From: Amphirosellinia nigrospora
Taxonomy: Eukaryota > Ascomycota > Sordariomycetes > Xylariales > Xylariaceae
Reading direction: 5' to 3'
NCBI GenBank assembly: GCA_004123355.1
Contig: SCHM01000001.1
Location: 4,890,001-4,954,000, forward strand
DNA: 64,000 nt
Made by a program: the position numbers and the translations under genes. Positions within the stretch are counted from its first letter, which is position 1. Each line of letters opens with the position of its first letter. Of the stretch, positions 12,643 to 24,966 are shown in pieces. A model generated the notes under the pieces. The model was not told the DNA's origin. It made no database searches and worked only from the letters and a program-made list of their open reading frames with translations.

Positions 12643-14211
12643 GGTGGCTGGCTGAAGAACGGGAACTTATGTCAATAGTTGGGTTATATGGGTGTTATAT
12701 GGAGTAGATGAAAGTCTAATGAGTCGAGTCAAGTTGAGGCAAGGCTGTCTACGAGTTTTGTAATATTGATAAATAACAGCGAGGAGTCGTGATGGATGTG
12801 GCGGATGGTGGGGTTTCAACACTGTGTACTTAATCGTCAGCTCGGGTTGGGGACTTCCTTAGCACTGCTATATCTCGTGGGCGATTACTCACGAGCATCC
12901 CAAACAGCATTCATTCATGGCAGTACATGGCGCGGGGTACTAAGTACTGTATGTATTTATATACTACTGTAGGCGATGCGGTATAACCTCCTAGGGCAGG
13001 CAGGGGGATTGCGGTGAAGAAAAAGCCTCATTGGATAGCTCGGCGCGGTAGCTTCGGTGTCTAAAGATGTCTAGCCAATCACATGCCTATCGCAAATTTC
13101 TAGGGATGGTCTTCTTCGTCATGCACACTACCTTACGACAGCATACCGATTCCATCGTGTTCTGATGATATTGATTCCGTTGGTGGGTTGAAGGGAAATG
13201 CTGCAACTGTAATTTTACAGCGGGAATTGACGTAGTTTCTCACTAACATGCAAGGAATAATAGCATGGGGTCCCCTGTGTTGCCACCCTGAAGCATGGTG
13301 TCGGGACCTGGGTTACAAGGCTTGGCGAATTGATGCGACCTGGAACGGGACGAGTGGAGGCTAGAGTAGGTAGGGTATCTCAATGCGACGTTCCAATCTC
13401 GAAGTACCTGTACAGTGGGTACCTAAGGTAGGAAGTAAGCCTATGAGAAGGTCTACCTATCGAAAGGGTTACTGTATACCAGTAATGACACAGCTAAGCA
13501 TTACCTAGGTAAGAGAAAGCCAGTTGTGTTAGGTATCGACTAGAACATAACTAAGCCTACAATTTCATTTTCTATTTTCATCGAGACGAAGGAGCTGGCG
13601 ACAAACCTTAAGACTAGCTGGCATTGACCTTGGGCACTATAGGTAGCCTCTTACAGTACTAGATGGTGCTGAATCTGACAATATTCTGTCACCACTACGT
13701 TTTAAGCCCACCAAGTTTAAGTTTGTCTCGACAGGTAGTAAGAATGACGGCCGTGGCGAGCGCTGGGCGTTCCTAGTCTAGGTAGGTAGGTCTTGTGGAA
13801 ATAGAATCGCTCACATCACTAGGATCTCGCTAATAGGAATACTACTCAGTGGTGGCACACGTGCATTCTGTAGGTAACACATGAACCTACCTTGATTCTA
13901 AAATGATATCATCTAAAATGAGTGATTATAGTTGGGCTGATTTATTTTTACGCAGTTGGAGGAGGAAGAGATCGCATAGATTGTCTTCGACGGTCCTGCT
14001 GACGGCGGCGAGCTACGGCGTGGGGCCAGCGGCGAATTGGTGGGGGAGGGGTGATGACAGCAACGTCGGAAGTCACAGGACCCGATAACGCTCCATTTCG
14101 CGATTACAACAACGGCCGAACCGCCAAATATTGCGCGACAATATCATTTGCTCGTTCGTCAGTTGCTCCGAGCCTCGCCACTTCTGTTTGTCTTGCGGAT
14201 TTGCCGGAGAC
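12643..14211. promoter_or_regulatory. Divergent intergenic region with CCTAGG/CCTAAGG palindromes
   Basis: Shared upstream region of 6-phosphogluconolactonase and the PHO13-type phosphatase. It contains several copies of a short palindromic motif: ACCTAAGGTA at 13421-13430, the perfect 12-bp palindrome TTACCTAGGTAA at 13501-13512, and CTAGGTAGGTAGGT at 13778-13791. No gene is visible. A regulatory role for the motif is inference. Confidence 0.45.
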
Positions 14212-15371
14212 ATGGCCGAGTCTAAGTATCTCACCGGCGACTCTGCCGCAATCGACAAGTTCTTGGATCAATTTGATGTGCGTTAATTTTAATTCCCGCT
14301 ACGACTACCTCCTACGCTCGCGTCGATCTCACAATGTGTGCCTAGGTGTTTCTATTTGATTGCGATGGTAAAAGAAAGACTTAGCTTGAATATTGATTAG
14401 GAAATGAGGTTAACGCCTGTATAGCGTCTTGTGGTCGGGCGATCATTTGTTCGAGGGCACGGTTGAGACCCTAGAACTATTAAGATCTAAAGGTGAGCAC
14501 CACAAACAAGTCTCGTTCATCCTAGTATTGTCTATCTTATCTCGCGAAAACTAGTCGCATTCTAATATCTGAGATCCGGTTGGTGATCATGGGCTAAGAA
14601 ATATAAAGGCAAGAAGACCGTATTCGTCACAAATAACTCAACGAAATCCCGGCAAGACTACCAGAAAAAGTTGACGGGCATGGGCATCCCCAGCAACGTA
14701 GAGGAGATATTCGCATCGGCATACTCTTCTGCCATCTACATCTCGCGGATCCTGAAACTTCCAGGACCGCGCAACAAGGTCTTCGTGCTAGGCGAGAGCG
14801 GGATAGAGCAGGAACTGCGGACAGAAAATATCCCCTTCATCGGTGGTACCGACCCGTCCCTAAGACGGGACATAACGCCGGCAGACTTCGCCGGGCTCGC
14901 TGATGGCTCTATGCTGGACCCAGACGTGGGCATCGTGCTCGCAGGTCTCGACTTCCATGTCAATTATCTGAAGATCTCCATGGCGTACCAGTACCTGCGG
15001 CGGGGCGCCGTATTCCTCGCGACGAATCTCGATAGCACATTGCCCATGAGCCGCACCTTCTTCCCCGGCGCGGGTTCCATCTCCATCCCGCTCATAAACA
15101 TGATCGGCGAGAAACCCACAGCACTTGGGAAACCCTCACAGGCTATGATGGATGCTGTCGAGGGCAAGTTCCATTTCGACCGCAGTCGCACCTGCATGGT
15201 TGGCGATCGTCTCGATACCGACATTCAATTTGGCATCCAGGGCGGGCTCGGCGGCACGTTAGCTGTTCTCACAGGCGTTACGAAAAAGAACATTGGGAGT
15301 CACCAGACGCTGCCTTCCGGCCAGCCTATTATGTTGATAAACTCAGTGACCTTCGAGGTGGAAGCTCCTAG
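14212..15371 (+). CDS. PHO13: HAD phosphatase, PHO13/phosphoglycolate phosphatase type
   Basis: Haloacid dehalogenase-superfamily phosphatase (4-nitrophenylphosphatase/phosphoglycolate phosphatase, C2-cap type). Exons 14212-14277, 14346-14367, 14425-14492, 14609-15371; 306 residues after correction, normal for the family. Motif I is FDCDGVLW with the nucleophile Asp, motif II lies in VFVTNNSTKSR, and motif IV is MVGDRLDTDIQFG; YQYLRRGAVFLATN belongs to the cap region. One base is missing at the 3' end of the 22-bp exon 2, and one near 15290; the second correction yields the conserved ending HWESPDAAF-PAYYVDKLSDLRG. Known family role: removal of toxic side products such as 2-phosphoglycolate, 2-phospholactate and 4-phosphoerythronate. 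Confidence 0.9.
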
Positions 15372-15955
15372 GAGTTCAGCGGGGTCTTGAAAAGTCGGTT
15401 GATACTAGCGAGCAGCATATTAGAACCGGGTTTCTCCATCAGACCAGATATAGATGCCTAGGTTAGAGAGCTAGAGCGGCACAAGAGAATTATAGAGAGC
15501 ATGGGTGTCACCCACCATATCTTCCTTCCCCTTACATAAGTCTACCTGGGTTTGCTGATCGTTCCCCTGAGAGTACAAGTTTCACGTCACTGGCGTCATG
15601 TTATTGGTGACAGTTCTAACCCTATCTCCAACTATTCGCGTGGCATTTGGCATAGCCATTCTCCGCAACCTCCACACAACTGCCCAATAACGCATCTTAC
15701 CCCAATGCATCCCCGCGCCGGAATCCGCTCCCGTCTACGGAGGCGTGGCCTCAGGGGTCATGAGAGACTACCGACGACGCCAATAGGTCGACAGGGTTTT
15801 GGTTCGTACTTACTTACAAGAAGCGAACTTGGTAGTTCCCCCCAACAATGCAGCCCGAACCCTCTTGGTAAACTTGTTTAAGTAACACCCAAGGGCGAAA
15901 AGGAGGCCGTCTACATTTAACACTGCTAATCGAGGGAAAAAATAAAATCGTCGTC
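15372..15955. other. Intergenic region, 584 bp
   Basis: 3' flank of the phosphatase and promoter of the next gene. No coding stretch, repeat or RNA gene recognised. Confidence 0.5.
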
Positions 15956-17164
15956 ATGGCATCGCCGCCCGCGCCCCTCACTGACGCAGAGAAGGAGTTC
16001 TTCCTCAAACATGGCTACCTGAAGCTCACAAACTGCTTCACGCGCGATCAGGCTGCTGAAGTCTGCGAAGGCGTATGGACGCGGCTCGGAATGTCGCCTA
16101 CAGATAAGACTACCTGGACCAAGGAACGAACAAATGTAGGCAATTTACAGACGCAATTATAATTGTCTCGCCGTTTCTACGCTGTCTTGCTCTGACGAGG
16201 AAGATGGTTGAGAAACCCTCGTGGAAGCTCAATCAACTAAGCCAAAGCATCAAAAGTAAAATTAGATAGAAGAAGCGAAGAGAGTTCAGCCCACTAACAC
16301 TGGACCTTTGCAGATGCCTTCACACCGCACGTTCGATGTCTCGGTATTTGCGCCTAAAGCCTGGTCCGCGATCTGCGAGCTATGCGGGGCGAGGAGCGGA
16401 TCAACCCCGAGAGCAAAGACTGGCGCGACTCGCTGATCGTGAATCTCGGGACGGCGGAAGGCGAGGGGAAGCCGAAGCGGCCGCGGGACCTGCCGGGGTG
16501 GCACGTCGACGGGGATTTCTTCGTGCACTACCTCGACAGCCCGGAGCAGGCGCTCCTCGTGACCCCCTTGTTCACGGACATCGTGTCGCAGGGGGCGGCA
16601 CCGTCATCTGCCCGCCGGGCGTCGGCAAGATCGCCAACTGGCTATACGCGAACCCGCAGGGCGTGTCGCCGTGGATGCGGCCGAGGGAGAGCGTGGACTT
16701 CAAGAAGGAGAAGAGCCTGGAGTGGTACCAGAACCTCCTGAAAGACGTCCCCGACGACGCCTTCGTCGAGGCTACGGGGGATGTAGGCGATGTGTTTCTC
16801 TTGCATCCGCTGATGATGCATTCTGCGAGCGACAATGCCCTGCGGCGGGTCAGAATTATAACGAATCCGCCCGTTTCACTCAAGGAACCGCATTGTTTCG
16901 ATAGACCGGATGGGAATTATAGTCTAGGTACGTCCATGTCCAAACCACCTAGTGAAGGTGATTTGCCGTTTTCTAACTATTTTTCCATCATGTAGTAGAG
17001 AGGAAGACTATGAGCTGTATCGGCGACGAGAAATTGAAAGGGTGGAAGCCCACGGGGCCAAGAGAGCGTGTGATCCCGCAACGGGTTCAGATCCAGGAGG
17101 CGATGAAGCGGAGGAGATGAGGAGAATAGAGGAGCAGAAGAAATACGCCGTTGCTGCTGCTTGA
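15956..17164 (+). CDS. Phytanoyl-CoA dioxygenase (PhyH) family protein
   Basis: Fe(II)/2-oxoglutarate-dependent oxygenase of the PhyH family. Exons 15956-16135, 16314-16927, 16996-17164; 321 residues after correction. The iron ligands are visible: the proximal His and Asp in PGWHVDGDFFVHYLD and the distal His in LLHPLMMHSASDN, followed by RRVRIITNPPV, whose Arg should bind 2-oxoglutarate. The C-terminal exon reads WKPTGPRERVIPQRVQIQEAM and then a charged helix ending AVAAA. Single-base losses are inferred near 16387, 16595 (a run of G) and 17110. The first intron is long for this window (178 bp). Substrate unknown; members of this fungal subgroup are generally uncharacterised. No peroxisomal targeting signal is visible at the C-terminus. 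Confidence 0.85.
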
Positions 17165-17488
17165 TATCTTCAACTATCTACAGTCGGGTTCAGGGTGCAG
17201 TTTGTACATGGGATGGGTGGTCAGTCTCTGAGTATTGATGTGAGGACTTGACATGACGTCCCCATGTACTCCGTATCACTCGAGTTTGGCGGCCGCTAAA
17301 ACTTCAGCGCGTCTGACGCGCCAGGCCAATCTAACGCTTTAAACCCCACTATCCAAGTTCTTAACCCCTCCAAAGAAATCAACACTGATGTAGACCATCT
17401 TCATCCATTCCATGCCCCTGTCGTTACTTCGGCAATTTTGCCTGTAATTATCGTGGATATCGTGATTACAGCTGAAATCTTGAACTAA
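17165..17488. other. Short intergenic region, PhyH to DHFR
   Basis: 324 bp between two co-directional genes. Nothing beyond the presumed terminator of one gene and promoter of the next. Confidence 0.4.
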
Positions 17489-18249
17489 ATGTCTGAAAAC
17501 AGGTCTGAGATGCTGCCCCTCGAGTTAACCCTCATTGTGGCAGCGACCCGCAACATGGGCATCGGCCGCAATGGAACGCTACCCTGGACGGGTCTAAAGA
17601 AAGAGATGGCGTACTTTGCGCGAGTGACTAAACGCTTACCATCATTTGTTGTAAGACTTTTCATCTTGTGTGCCGCTCTAAATCAGGGTGTAGATATATG
17701 AAGAACTAGACTACTAAGAATTTGTCCTAGAACCAAGACCGCAACCCACCCGCCATGAATGCCGTGATCATGGGTCGCAAGACGTGGGACAGCATACCGC
17801 CCAAGTTCCGACCGCTGAAGGGACGGTTGAATATCGTTATTAGCCGTTCTAATATAGAACCTCCAGCTCAAGATATTAATGCAGAGATGGAGGCAGTTAA
17901 AGTTAGCTCGCTAGAGCAGGCTGTCCAGTACCTGCAGTCCAGCTCGACGGCTGCGAAGACCGGTAAGGTCTTTGTGATTGGCGGTGCGCAGATATATGCT
18001 GCTGCACTGCGGCTTAGGGAGGCGAGAAGGGTCTTACTCACGAGGATCGTGAGCGACTTTGAGTGTGACACGTTCTTCCCGTTGCAACTTTCCGGGACTT
18101 CCTCGGTGACTGAGGGGAGCGGTGCTGGCCCGTGGATAAGGAAACCCAAAGAAGACCTGGATCAGTGGACGGGGGAGACAGTCTCGGAAGGGATTCAAGA
18201 GGAAAACCAGACTCAGTACGAATTTCAAATGTGGGAGAGAGTCGAATAA
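17489..18249 (+). CDS. DFR1: Dihydrofolate reductase
   Basis: Reduces dihydrofolate to tetrahydrofolate with NADPH, supporting thymidylate and purine synthesis; cytosolic. Exons 17489-17650 and 17731-18249, intron of 80 bp with a CTACTAAG branch site; 226 residues, typical of fungal DHFR. Substrate loop NMGIGRNGTLPW, cofactor-binding GRKTWDSIPPKFRPLKGR, and VFVIGGAQIYAAAL are all present. The C-terminal strand YEFQMWERVE is intact. It reads without any frameshift, which makes it a control for the quality problem seen in the neighbours. It lies 173 bp from the convergent CBP3 gene. Identification is certain. Confidence 0.97.
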
Positions 18250-18422
18250 TCGTGTGTTTGGGTCTTTACACCTCGTAGTACACATTGTATATACATTCCC
18301 TTGACGTAACGCTCATCTATCGCTCGAGCATTCGTCCCGGCATCCTCATGCCAAACGAAACTTTGGTTGTAATTGCCAAATTTCCTGTTACAATAATCAT
18401 ACATCCCACATTTGACATGGGT

Positions 18423-19426
18423 CTACACTGAGGGTGCTGTTTCAGCTGGCGCAGTATTATTCGGAGTCAACTGGTCAGCAAGCAGCCTCGTGGGCTTATC
18501 AACAAACTCGTTCTTAGCAGGCCATTTCAGCGCAGTCCCAGCGCGTGTGAACAGAGCCTCATCCGGCATCTGATCCAGCATTTTGAGGCTCAGCCGCATC
18601 CAGCTGACGATGGCAGCGAGGTTGCGGATATCGATATCCTCGCGGGCCTTGAAAACGTTGCGCCAGATGGCAGACGCCAGCACGGCATCGTTTTGGCGAC
18701 TCCCTCGTCATAGGCCGCCACTACGCCACGCCACTGCACGAACAGGTCCTTCAGGTATCTGCTTCGCAACCCCCCGGACGATATACCATGGCCGAGCTCC
18801 ATCCGCTCCTCGGCATCAAAGAAGAAGTGGTCGACCAGCTGCGCTTGCCACGACTGCGTGGCGTTCCGGTCAAGGTTTCTTAGTCGTGCGAAGATGAGGT
18901 ACATGTGAAGCATGGTTACTTGTGACCATGTGCTGAACGTCGGGGGCAGTTTGAAATCTGCAGAAGATCACCCGTTAGTGGGCTGGTGATCCGAAGATAA
19001 GGGCGGAGACGTAAGGCACAGCAATACAAGAAGCGTGGAGCGCATACCATCATGCCACATCCCCTTGCCTTCGCCAAGGTCCTCGCCCTCCGGTGTCTTG
19101 GGTATCGTCCCGGCCTGAATCGCTATGGGATCAATCTTATAGAGAGCTGCTTTCGAGCATGCGTCGTAGATGGCTTTCGTTGCTCCTACCACTCTGTACG
19201 GTTCGCTAGTCCGCGTTATCACGCTACGTATCCTATCCATGATTCCTGACTGGGTCGGTGTGCTTTGGAAGCCTCGTCTTTGTTGGTGTGCGATGGGTGT
19301 GGCAGCGACTTGGCGGAGGAGTTGTCGCCCAAGGGTTGCGCCGGAGAGCTTAGCTGCGACGGGCGTGTTTGCTTGTCGAGCCAGCCGCAATAGCTGCCTT
19401 TCGCAGCTTCGGCACATCATGGCCAT
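18423..19426 (-). CDS. CBP3: Cytochrome bc1 assembly chaperone Cbp3 (UQCC1)
   Basis: Mitochondrial ubiquinol-cytochrome c chaperone; with Cbp6 it binds the mitoribosome and newly made cytochrome b for complex III assembly. Exons 19426-19048 and 18957-18423, intron 90 bp; 304 residues after one correction. The first 55 residues form a typical matrix presequence rich in Arg, Ala, Gln and Ser without acidic residues. The chaperone domain shows FSTWSQVTMLHMYLIFARLR, HFFFDAEERMELGHGI and KDLFVQWRGVVAAYDEG. A single A is missing near 18692 in an AAAA run; restoring it links the last stretch to ASAIWRNVFKAREDIDIRN. It is divergent from CEM1 across 359 bp. Confidence 0.92.
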
Positions 19427-19785
19427 GGCTAAGGTGTTGTATTAACTTGTAGACAGGATAGTCGAGGGTGGAAACATTGGACTCTCAAGCTGACGGCCTT
19501 ATGAATTTGCGCCGTCGACCGAATATACTTGTTCGCGTCATTGAGGATGCTGAAGTGACCAAAGCTAAGAAAAAATAATGGATTGAAGTGCCACCACTTA
19601 CACTTAATGTATAAGTGGGCCACCGGCAGGCAAACTAGGGTACATGCTCTAAATGAATATCTTGGCGAATAAGTTACAGCGACTGGAGTATCTCCCGCAG
19701 ACCTCAAGTAGCAAATCGGTATTCAGATAACACCACCAAATCAAAATCAACGAGACCTATAGCCAAAACTCGGCTATGGCTGAGA
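19427..19785. promoter_or_regulatory. Shared divergent promoter, CBP3/CEM1
   Basis: The 359 bp between the start codons of two mitochondrial genes transcribed away from each other. No open reading frame of note. Co-regulation is inferred from geometry only. Confidence 0.5.
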
Positions 19786-21204
19786 ATGCGCCGGGTCGTT
19801 GTCACAGGTTTGGGCGCCGTCACACCGCTCGGCGTCGGCGTTCGACACACGTGGAACAGGCTCATTGCCGGCCATTCGGGCATCATCAGCGTTGCTGGCT
19901 TTGAACCGCAAAAACAATGGCGTGAGCTTACCAGCACAGTCGCCGGCGTCGTGCCCAAAAATACCAACGATAGTACCGAGGTCGGGCTCTGGCGGGCCGA
20001 CGACTGGCTCGGCGCACCAGACCGACGACGAATGTCAACCTTCTCTCAATATGCCATGGCCGCTACTAAGATGGCCCTCGAGGACGCGGCGTGGAAACCA
20101 GAGGAAGAAGCCGACTTACAGGAGACAGGCGTATGTCTAGGAAGCGGCATTGGCAATTTGGAGGAGCTCTACAGGACTAGTCTTCTGTTTGCAAATGGCG
20201 TAAGACCCCAGAGATACACGCCGGTGCAAAGTACTAAAGCTTATTCATATCTCATGATTTAACAGGGCTAAAAAAAGTGTCACCATTATTTGTGCCTCAG
20301 ATACTCATTAACCTGGCTGCCGGGCATATCTCAATAAAATACGGCTTCCAGGGCCCAAATCATGCCGCGACCACAGCCTGCACGACCGGTGCGCATTCAA
20401 TCGGCGACGCTTCGCGCTTTATCGCTCATGGTGATGCCGACGTCATGGTCGCCGGCGGTGCCGAGTCTTGCATTCATCCCCTAACGTTCGCGGGATTCGG
20501 AAGGTCACGGTCGCTGTCCACGGCTTTCAACGCCGACCCCGCTTCAAGCTGTCGTCCGTTTGATCGGCAAAGGAATGGTTTCGTGATTGCCGAGGCGCCG
20601 CTGTGTTGGTTCTCGAAGAGTTGGGGCACGCCAAGGCTCGCGGCGCTCGCATTTACGCCGAGCTTAAGGGCTATGGGTGTAGCGGCGACGCTCACCATAT
20701 GACGGCCCCGCCCGAGGCCGGCTCCGGCGCTTTCCTGGCGATGAAGAGGGCCTTGAGGCATGCCGGGATCAAACCTCGCCAGGTTGACTACATCAACGCA
20801 CACGCAACAGGGACGGCCATCGGCGATGCTGCAGAGGCTTCGGCAATCCGCTCCCTCATGATGGGCGAAGAAGGCTATCTAAGAGAAAGTCAGGTTGCTG
20901 TGAGTAGCACTAAGGGGTCTATAGGCCATCTTCTAGGAGCCTCTGGCGCAATCGAGGCTTTATTTTCTATCCTCGCCATCACCGAAGTGAGTTTTCTTCC
21001 AAGCTGCGAAAATCACGACACCGCGATAACTGATGCTCGATAGAATACACTCCCACCCACCATGAACCTGCATGACCCCGATATTGAGCCTAAGTTCAAC
21101 TTTGTCCCACTTCAAGCCCAAGAAAAAGAAGTGAATGTGGCCATATCAAACAGCTTCGGGTTTGGGGGACTAATGCCAGCTTGGTCTTCTCAAAGTATTT
21201 ATAA
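19786..21204 (+). CDS. CEM1: Mitochondrial 3-oxoacyl-ACP synthase (KAS)
   Basis: Condensing enzyme of type II (mitochondrial) fatty acid synthesis, needed for lipoic acid supply and respiration. Exons 19786-20199, 20266-20986, 21044-21204; 432 residues after correction. N-terminal [17 protein letters not shown] is classic. The Cys-His-His triad is visible: nucleophile Cys in [17 protein letters not shown], His in [14 protein letters not shown], His in [12 protein letters not shown]. The final FGFGG loop is followed after correction by [10 protein letters not shown]. Single-base losses are inferred at the exon 2 start (20266), near 20596 (GGG to GG) and near 21169. No extended presequence precedes the first Met; a few in-frame residues or an upstream start could have been lost to an indel. 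Confidence 0.93.
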
Positions 21205-22090
21205 CTCAGATTTACGCCCATATAGGAAATGTATAAGTAGTAGCTGTATAGTAGCAATCCCCTTCAATCTCGAGGAGTAGCCATTGCAATAATTTCAACA
21301 CTCAAGTCCGAAGCTGCATTTTATTCTGGCATATGGTTGAGCGTAGGTACAAGGTACTGCCAAGCATGCCCCAGCCCCTTGGATCCAGCTAGAGTTGTAT
21401 CTTGGCCCATGCCGCAGGCTGGACTGTATCTCCACTAATGTGTACTTACATCCTTGCCCCTAAAGTTCTCATAGCGGAAGTACCCAGGTAGCCACGTACG
21501 CTTCTGCACCCGACGTCCTTAGCTGAAACTATCTGATAAACCGATGAATTTGGGGCTAGATATGGTTCCTACCGCGCTTTCGCTTTCCTAAGTCAATTGA
21601 TGGTTATACAAATTGTGAAGGCCATCTATATACAAAGGTGTACATCGCATCCTTGCACCGACATCCCCGAAATCTGTACACTAGTGGGTGAGTATCTGCA
21701 GCGCGCGGTCCCTGTTTTGATAGTGTCACATCTAACTTTAGGAGTGTTCAAGGACTAAAGTTAATAATTCTTGATCAACATCAGCACATCCCATTGTGGA
21801 AATTACTTCTCTCTCTAATATCTATACTGCAAGTGGATGATTAAGAGGCCCAAACTGATGAATCTTACAATTGTCCATGAATTGGTCATCTCTTTCGATC
21901 ATTTGAGGCGCAATTGATTTGAGAACACGTTTTCAGCATTCAGATCTACATACGGCGCAGCAGACCACCTCGCTCGAAATCATTGAGCTAATACACCAGT
22001 GAATCAGATTATTCTCTGAATTGACTGTGTTCTCATAATTGAAACCCTGTACGGGGGTCTGCCTCTTGAAGGCGTTGTCTTGCAGGGAAG
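21205..22090. other. Intergenic region, 886 bp
   Basis: 3' flank of CEM1 and promoter region of the OPT transporter. No coding or repeat structure recognised. Confidence 0.5.
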
Positions 22091-24966
22091 ATGGCTCGGG
22101 ATGAGTTACTCGACGACGGACTCAAACGAGATGGCGAAATCAAAAGGAAGGGGCAAGTTTCAAATAACGAGCATGGCGAGGGCCATGAGCTTGCAGGCTG
22201 GGGACAGCCAGGCACTCATGACACCGAATTCGAAGAAGGGGAAGAGAACGAACGTCTGCTTGATCCGAACGCTCCAGATGACGACGACATAGAGCTGCAC
22301 GAGCTGGGACTGGGAAGGGCTGCCTCATTCGACAGCGAAGCTGCTGCAAAGGCCAACGAAGAAGACTCTCCGTACGAAGAAGTACGAGCTGCTGTACGCA
22401 ACTTCGATGAGGACTTGCCGTGTAGTACTATTCGAGCATGGACTATTGGGCTATCTTTAACCTTCGTCGGCGCGGCGCTCAACACCCTCTTCTCGCTTCG
22501 GGCCCCATCTATCGGCATTGGACCTCTCATCGCTCAGATCATTGCTTGGGTTATGGGACGAGTGTGGGAGAGAGTGGTGCCGAAGAAGCAGGTGACTCTT
22601 TTCGGAGTGACATGTGATCTGAACCCAGGGCCGTTCAACATCAAGGAGCACTCGATTATTGTGGTTATGGCCAGTGTCTCATTTTCAGTGGCATACGCGA
22701 CGGACGTTATCCTAGCACAGCTTGTGTTTTACAAACAAAACTTTGGTATTGTCTTTCAGCTACTGACCGTCATCTCGACGCAATCTCTCGGATATGGGAT
22801 TGCAGGAATCATGCGAAAATTTCTTGGTGGGTTCAAGTTTGAGGCGATGCAAGACCGCGACCGATCACTAACGTTCTTATAGTTTACCCAGCCTCAATGA
22901 TATGGCCTGACACGTGAGTAGCGTAAATGATCATTATGTCCAACACTCTTACAAGGGGGTATCGATCCAACCATACCTGCCCTCCGTCTCTGGTTCAATG
23001 TTTTGGGTTCTCTCCATGTATAGCGCTAACCCTGATTTCTATCTCAGACTAGTCTCCATCGCATTAATGAATGCGATGTATGAAACCCACAATGTTATTG
23101 ACCCTTCTATCATTGGAGGGAGTATGTCACGATATAGGTGGTTTGGTCTCGTCGCTTTGGGGTCTTGCGTTTACTACTTCATCCCTGGATTTTTCGCTCA
23201 ATTCTTAAGTGTCACCGCTATCGCAACATGGTTCGCGCCACAAAACCCTGTCGTCAATCAGATATTTGGTGGCATCACCGGCTTATCCTTTATCCCAATT
23301 ACTTTCGACTGGACACAGGTAGCTGGCTACATTGGCTCTCCGCTTATAGTCCCATGGTCAGTATAAACGCTTACCATGAACTGCTCACTCACTGATGTTG
23401 CCAGGCACGCAATCGCGAACACACTTATTGGCGTCGTGATGTTCTTCCTTTTTCTGACTTCATTCTTGCATTACACAGGCGCGTGGTATTCCGAATTCTT
23501 ACCTATGAGTGACGCCTCGACATATGATAATACGGGCGCCGTATATAACGTTTCGCGTATCCTAACGTCTGATTTTACTTTGGATGAAGAAGCCTACCAG
23601 GCCTACTCTCCATTATTCATCAGGTTCGTACACCCATGCAGCACATATCCGTACGATGTAACTAATCAGACATACAAGCACTGCTTTTGCTTTATCCTAC
23701 GGCCTCTCCTTTGCAGCCATAACTGCCTTAGTTACCCACACTTTTTTGTACTTTAGCGGTCCTATTTGGGCCCGATTTCGGAACAGCACAAATGAGAAAC
23801 CAGATATACATATGAAGCTCATGCGGAAGTACAAAGAGGCGCCTTCGTGGTGGTACACGTCGCTTTTCCTCATAGTATGTATTTTTTTTACCCTCGGAGT
23901 TGCGTAGATAGCTAACTTTTTCTAGATTCTAGCGCTAAGTCTGATTGCTGTACTCTTCTATCCCACAAATCTAGAGTGGTGGGCCTTTCTACTTGCCGTA
24001 GCGATCGCATTCACATTTTCCCTTCCTATTGGTATCATCGAAGCAGTCACAAGCCAAGAGATTGGGTTGAATGTCTTGACAGAGTTCGTCTACGGCTATA
24101 TACAACCTGGAAGGCCCCTGGCTCTGATGCTGTAAGCACTGGTTCTTGGACCGAGGCGTAACTATTAATGCTAACGCATGACCGCAGTTTCAAAACATAT
24201 GGTTTCATCACAATGTAGGTGTATATCCTCCTTCCTCCGTACCCTGCTTACTGGCTTTTCTAGGTCCCAAGCTCTTAGGTTTGTTTCAGATCTCAAGTTC
24301 GGACACTACATGAAGATTCCTCCCCGAACTATGTTCATGGCCCAAGTTGTCGCAACAACTATATCATGCTTCATACAAGTTATCGTCCTCAACTTCGCAT
24401 TGGATAACATCGATGGCGTCTGCGATATAACCCAGCCTCAGCGATTCACCTGCCCGGGAGGCCGCACTTTCTTCAGCGCCTCGGTGATTTGGGGCCTCAT
24501 TGGGCCGGCCCGCGTCTTCTCCCCAGGACAGATCTACTCCGGCCTCCTAATTTTCTTCGTCATCGGCGCCGTCACGCCTGTGGTTATATATTTCGCCTCA
24601 AAGAGATACCCACGTTCCCCGATTAAGTACTTAATGGCACCTCTAATCTTCGGCGGGGCCGGATCGATGCCTCCAGCCACACCCTTGAATTATTTGTCGT
24701 GGGGAATTGTCGGTTACGTTTTCCAGTTCGTCATCAAGAAGCGGCATTTCAGGTGGTGGAGCCGACTCAATTATCTCACGTCCGCCGGCCTTGACCTCGG
24801 TCTAGCCTTTGGCACTCTCATCATATTTTTCGCATTTACGCTTAATAATATCGACCCTCCAGATTGGTGGGGAAATCGCGTTGTGGCGACTACACTGGAC
24901 TATCAGGGGAAAGCCGTGCAAGCTGTGTTGCCGCCTGGTGAAACGTTTGGGCCCAAAGTTTGGTAG
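22091..24966 (+). CDS. OPT-family oligopeptide transporter
   Basis: Proton-coupled uptake of small peptides (or glutathione/metal-chelate substrates) by the oligopeptide transporter family. Eight exons: 22091-22826, 22883-22913, 23048-23356, 23405-23623, 23679-23874, 23926-24131, 24188-24214, 24264-24966. These sum to 2427 bp, 808 residues, without any frameshift. The N-terminus is an acidic cytosolic tail of about 110 residues. Family signatures: NPGPFNIKEH near residue 180, and KIPPR in FGHYMKIPPRTMFMAQ. The C-terminal half retains PGGRTFFSASVIWGLIGP and the conserved NYLSWGIVGYVFQF. Two very small exons (31 and 27 bp) are needed to keep the frame, and both are supported by protein continuity. 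Confidence 0.94.

Noticed and set aside
9149-24966. Secondary-metabolite cluster (MFS and OPT transporters, PhyH oxygenase, ketoacyl synthase)
   Set aside because: The ketoacyl synthase is the mitochondrial type II enzyme; no PKS, NRPS, terpene or DMAT core gene, and housekeeping genes are interspersed.
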